Part shown: in pieces, positions 34,042 through 36,608 of the stretch
Numbering within the stretch: position 1 is the stretch's first letter
Layout of the letters: every line of letters starts with the position of its first letter
Assembly (NCBI GenBank): GCA_016744655.1
Contig: JADGDY010000031.1
Coordinates: 1 to 36,608, forward strand
Origin: Bacteroidales bacterium
GTDB taxonomy: Bacteria; Bacteroidota; Bacteroidia; Bacteroidales; UBA12170
Direction of reading: 5' to 3'
Length of the DNA: 36,608 bases
The notes under the pieces: generated by a model
The model's database searches: none
Told to the model about the DNA's origin: nothing
What the model saw: only the letters and a program-made list of their open reading frames with translations
Translations under genes and position numbers: made by a program

Positions 34042-34704
34042 TTATTGGAGCGAAGCTAAATGAACTTCATTTAAGAGTTGTAAATACTTTAAGAATACAT
34101 CTTGTCCCGCTTGCTGTTCTTCCGAATTGTATTGTTTCAGTAATTCAGGATATTCTGCTAGTATTTCTTTTAGGTACTTTATTGAAATAGTATTGATTTC
34201 ATTGGATTCCTTGTTTATGATATAGATAAATCGTAGCATGGCTAAATGAGCTCCCTCTAATGCGCCTCCTATTGCACCTAACATATATCCCATTTGAACT
34301 TGATTGTGGAGTTGTTCTTTTTGCATTTCTGGTATCATCGATAGCCCGGCACTAAAAACCAAATATTTCCCATCGCTAATAACTTTGGCATACCAAGCTT
34401 GAATTTTGTATTTTCTGCAATTGATAAATAGAGAGTCTCCATTGGAGTAAGCCAAATATTCTTTTTTTATAGTTTTTTTGCGAATGGATTTATCAGGAGA
34501 AAGGATTTTATAATCATTTCCTCCATTCATTTTTATATCACCTTTCGACCTACGATGTATATTAAGTTTAGTCACAATGCTAGGTGATTTTTGTTTTATT
34601 TCATCTAATGAAAGATAAACTCCTTCTGGGTAGTTTTGATGTTGCCCAAATGTTATTGATGAAAGTAGTATAACTAAAGGTAATATTAAGAATAACTTGT
34701 TCAT
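34042..34704 (-). CDS. Exported protein of unknown function
   Basis: 220 aa with signal peptide MNKLFLILPLVILLSSITFG, cleaved before Q. The mature start, NYPEGVYLSLDEIKQKSPS, looks like a family of Bacteroidota exported proteins of unknown role that begin with a 'PEGVY-[LM]-[ST]-hydrophobic-EE/DE' motif. The middle is beta-rich (FINCRKYKIQAWYAKVISDG), and a glycine-rich hydrophobic stretch (MGYMLGAIGGALEGAHLAML, about 139-158) may be a membrane-associated helix. The C-terminus is helical. No catalytic motif. It lies 116 nt upstream of the Ntn-hydrolase gene on the same strand; that gap carries its own -7 box, so co-transcription is uncertain. Confidence 0.6.
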   Translation of the reverse strand: MNKLFLILPLVILLSSITFGQHQNYPEGVYLSLDEIKQKSPSIVTKLNIHRRSKGDIKMNGGNDYKILSPDKSIRKKTIKKEYLAYSNGDSLFINCRKYKIQAWYAKVISDGKYLVFSAGLSMIPEMQKEQLHNQVQMGYMLGAIGGALEGAHLAMLRFIYIINKESNEINTISIKYLKEILAEYPELLKQYNSEEQQAGQDVFLKYLQLLNEVHLASLQ

Positions 34705-34874
34705 AGGTTTTGGTATGTGTTTGTTGCTGAAAGAAAGTTTACTTTCAAATCTTTTTTTTAATTGATAAACATGTTGTGTTTAATTACGGTTCTAATCTAC
34801 TAAAAGGTTAATACGAATCCAAAAAGATTAGAATATTTGATTAGAAGTTGAATGTTGCTTTTAAAAAACAATCT

Positions 34875-34911
34875 AAAAAATAAGCCCCATCACTATGAAA
34901 GCGATGAGGCT
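34875..34911 (-). terminator. Rho-independent terminator after glpC (minus strand)
   Basis: Minus-strand stem AGCCTCATC / GATGGGGCT (one mismatch) followed by TATTTTTT. It is about 236 nt beyond the glpC stop, so the glp transcript would carry a long 3' UTR including the inverted repeat. Confidence 0.7.
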
Positions 34912-35025
34912 AGTATTAAACATGGTTGTACTATTAAATCAAAGGTGTATTGTGTTTTTAGCTTTTTCCTTTTGGTTCAGGAAAGGGTAAAGCATTGTTT
35001 TTTCTTTTTTTTCTTCTTTGGCAAT

Positions 35026-35119
35026 CTATGATAGTGGAAGTTTGAAGTTTAATATTTTTAATTGAAGAATACTCAGATGTTTACAATTCGTACTTCTGTC
35101 TTCAAACTTCCTATCATAG
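35026..35119. repeat. Long inverted repeat with 20-bp arms
   Basis: Left arm 35026-35047 (CTATGATAG, TG, GAAGTTTGAAG) and right arm 35100-35119 (CTTCAAACTTC, CTATCATAG) pair perfectly over 20 bp apart from the 2-nt TG bulge in the left arm; 52 nt lie between. It could be a miniature mobile element, a dispersed intergenic repeat, or a structured 3' UTR of the glp transcript. No target-site duplication is evident at the ends. Confidence 0.75.
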
Positions 35120-35146
35120 CCCATTATTAATCACCAAACTATTTTA

Positions 35147-36406
35147 TTATTTATTCCAAAATTTCATGGTCGCTTCCACATCTATGGCTTCCGCCAATAT
35201 GGAAATCGGATTTTCAACTTTAGAAGGAGTTGACATTTCTATTTGCCATTTACAGGTTTCACAATCTGTAGCCACAAAATCTACTTTCGTATCATTTATC
35301 TGATTGAAAAGTGGCTGTCCTATTCCTTGTGCACTCTTATAGTTTTCTTTCTTGAAACCGAAGGTTCCTGCTATACCACAACACTGTGAATCCAACTGTA
35401 CAAAATCAACTCCAGGAATCATTTTTATGAGCTGAGTAGAGTATAAGGACCATCCAAGTTTTTCCATATGACAAGGAGTATGGTAGGCAATACGTTTCTT
35501 GTAATCTTTTTTAAATACCAGTTCGAGTTCACCAGAATCAATAAGTCTAAATAAGAATCTAGTTGCCAATTCACTTTCTTCTCTAATCTCATCATTTTTT
35601 ACACCCAATAAATGAGGATATTCATCGCGAATGGTAAAAATACAAGTAGAGGAGGTTGAGATTACAGGCATTTGTTTTTCCACTATAGATTCTGTAAAAG
35701 CTTTCACATTATGCTTGGCTTGTTTAGTGGCTTGGTTTACGAGTCCGTTTGAGATAAGAGCAACACCACAGCATTTTTCTTTATTTAAAAGGTGGACGCC
35801 ATAACCAGCAGCATTCATTATCTTAATGAGGTCTTTTCCCAATTGAGGGAAATTGTAATTCACATAGCAGCCATGAAAATAGCTCACATGTTTCTTGAAA
35901 TTGCCTTGTGTTTTCTTAGCATTCTTACGATACCAAGTTTCAAAGCGTTGTCCGGAGTATTTTGGAAACATTCTGTGATGGTCTATTTTAAGGACAGAAT
36001 CCATCATTTTGCGCACAGGTTTTAGTGCTACAGCAGTATTCACAATAGGAGCTAAGGAGCTGGCTAAAGTTCCTACTATATCGGTGTTGGCAAGAATCAT
36101 ATCTCTTACCTTTGGTTTGTTCTCGCTATATTTTATTCTTGCCGATTGTATGATGTCTCCAATTTTCACATCGTGAGGACAGGCTACTTCACAACGTTTA
36201 CAATTGAGGCAAAGTTTTAAGGATTCATCGAAAAATCCAGGGTCTTTCAATCGTAAACGTTCTCCATCGGGGCCCGATTGTTTAGGGCCTGGGAATTCTG
36301 GGTTCACAGGCATAACCGGACAATAAACAGTGCAAATAGTACACTTTACGCATTGCTCAAAATTATTATCACTGATATTAAAAGGGTCAAATATTTTCTT
36401 TGTCAT
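35147..36406 (-). CDS. glpC: Anaerobic glycerol-3-phosphate dehydrogenase subunit C
   Basis: 419 aa, the membrane-associated iron-sulfur subunit that passes electrons from the GlpAB dehydrogenase to the quinone pool. Two 4Fe-4S sites near the N-terminus: CVKCTICTVYCP (about 19-30) and CLNCKRCEVACPHD. Two cysteine-rich (CCG) domains follow: FHGCYVNYNFP with KCCGVALISNG, and HTPCHMEKLG with QCCGIAGTFGF, then DCETCKWQIE near the end. The length and layout match GlpC (about 400 aa) rather than the related lactate-utilisation LutA (about 240 aa) or GlcF. It starts 4 nt after the glpB stop, one operon. The glpA gene would lie off the right edge. Confidence 0.93.
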   Translation of the reverse strand: MTKKIFDPFNISDNNFEQCVKCTICTVYCPVMPVNPEFPGPKQSGPDGERLRLKDPGFFDESLKLCLNCKRCEVACPHDVKIGDIIQSARIKYSENKPKVRDMILANTDIVGTLASSLAPIVNTAVALKPVRKMMDSVLKIDHHRMFPKYSGQRFETWYRKNAKKTQGNFKKHVSYFHGCYVNYNFPQLGKDLIKIMNAAGYGVHLLNKEKCCGVALISNGLVNQATKQAKHNVKAFTESIVEKQMPVISTSSTCIFTIRDEYPHLLGVKNDEIREESELATRFLFRLIDSGELELVFKKDYKKRIAYHTPCHMEKLGWSLYSTQLIKMIPGVDFVQLDSQCCGIAGTFGFKKENYKSAQGIGQPLFNQINDTKVDFVATDCETCKWQIEMSTPSKVENPISILAEAIDVEATMKFWNK

Positions 36407-36410
36407 CGTC

Positions 36411-36608
36411 CTATTGTTTTAAAATTTGTTCAGCTACATGAAGGGATGTCAATAGGCTGATTCCTGCTCCACTGCCTTCTTTTAAAGGATTAGCACCACC
36501 TAATCCAGAGCCAGCTACATATAAATTTTCTATGGTTTGTCCGTCGAATTGAGCTTTAAAATTTGCATCTGTTTTTAGTCCAAACTTCATATAGGCTTGG
36601 TCATTAAA
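36411..36608 (-). CDS. glpB: Anaerobic glycerol-3-phosphate dehydrogenase subunit B, 3' end
   Basis: Only the last 65 residues are inside the window. They read FNDQAYMKFGLKTDANFKAQ, then IENLYVAGSGLGGANPLKEG and SGAGISLLTSLHVAEQILKQ. NLYVAGxxLGGxNP-xEGxGxGxS is the C-terminal FAD-binding end of GlpB. The identity is reinforced by glpC beginning 4 nt after the stop. GlpB with GlpA oxidises glycerol-3-phosphate to dihydroxyacetone phosphate. Confidence 0.88.
   Translation of the reverse strand, partial: FNDQAYMKFGLKTDANFKAQFDGQTIENLYVAGSGLGGANPLKEGSGAGISLLTSLHVAEQILKQ

Larger units (their letters stand above)
34705..35146. other. 442-nt intergenic region 3' of glpC
   Basis: No protein gene is supported. 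It contains the inverted repeat at 35026-35119 and the minus-strand terminator at 34875-34911, described separately. The stretch 34986-35020 is T-rich on the plus strand. The promoter of the unknown exported gene should lie near 34720-34800, but no exact TAnnTTTG box was found. Confidence 0.5.

Overview
The window is a chromosomal segment of a low-GC member of the Bacteroidota. The evidence is the fused SecD-SecF protein, a PorE-like OmpA protein, a type IX secretion (T9SS) style C-terminal sorting domain, a GH92 mannosidase, many secreted proteins cut just before Gln, weak Shine-Dalgarno sequences, and repeated TAnnTTTG -7 promoter boxes at plausible distances from starts. Lower taxonomy cannot be read with confidence. 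glpB and glpC suggest anaerobic or respiratory glycerol-3-phosphate use. No rRNA, tRNA, CRISPR array, phage gene or complete insertion sequence was seen.

Region 1 (1-6.8 kb, minus strand) is envelope and housekeeping: secDF with its own terminator, tatA, a large TPR/beta-propeller/OmpA protein with an extra C-terminal domain, and the 5' part of purM. Region 2 (6.9-14.8 kb) has a three-gene minus-strand operon (a small beta-rich protein, a roughly 1245-aa adhesin-like protein built of five 'head' repeats, and a T9SS cargo-like protein) closed by a clear terminator. A plus-strand TPR-transmembrane-HTH regulator diverges from it. Region 3 (14.8-19.5 kb) holds a TPR lipoprotein, dnaN, and an isolated GH92 alpha-mannosidase with no SusC/SusD pair.

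Region 4 (19.7-25.5 kb) is a compact tripartite RND efflux operon (adaptor, pump, TolC-like channel) with promoter and terminator, followed by a 36-bp perfect palindrome. Region 5 (25.5-32.7 kb) contains a minus-strand RNA/DNA methyltransferase, then a plus-strand run: histidine kinase, OmpR-type regulator, a two-repeat secreted beta protein, and two tandem paralogues made only of GH2-type jelly-roll domains. Region 6 (32.7 kb to the end, minus strand) contains an exported Ntn-hydrolase fused to TPRs, an exported protein of unknown function, a 440-nt gap with a long imperfect inverted repeat and a terminator, then glpC and the 3' end of glpB.

The least explained parts are: the two-component system beside three non-catalytic exported beta proteins; the head-repeat operon with its divergent TPR-HTH regulator; the retropepsin-like tail without a catalytic Asp on the PorE-like protein; and the TPR-fused Ntn hydrolase.
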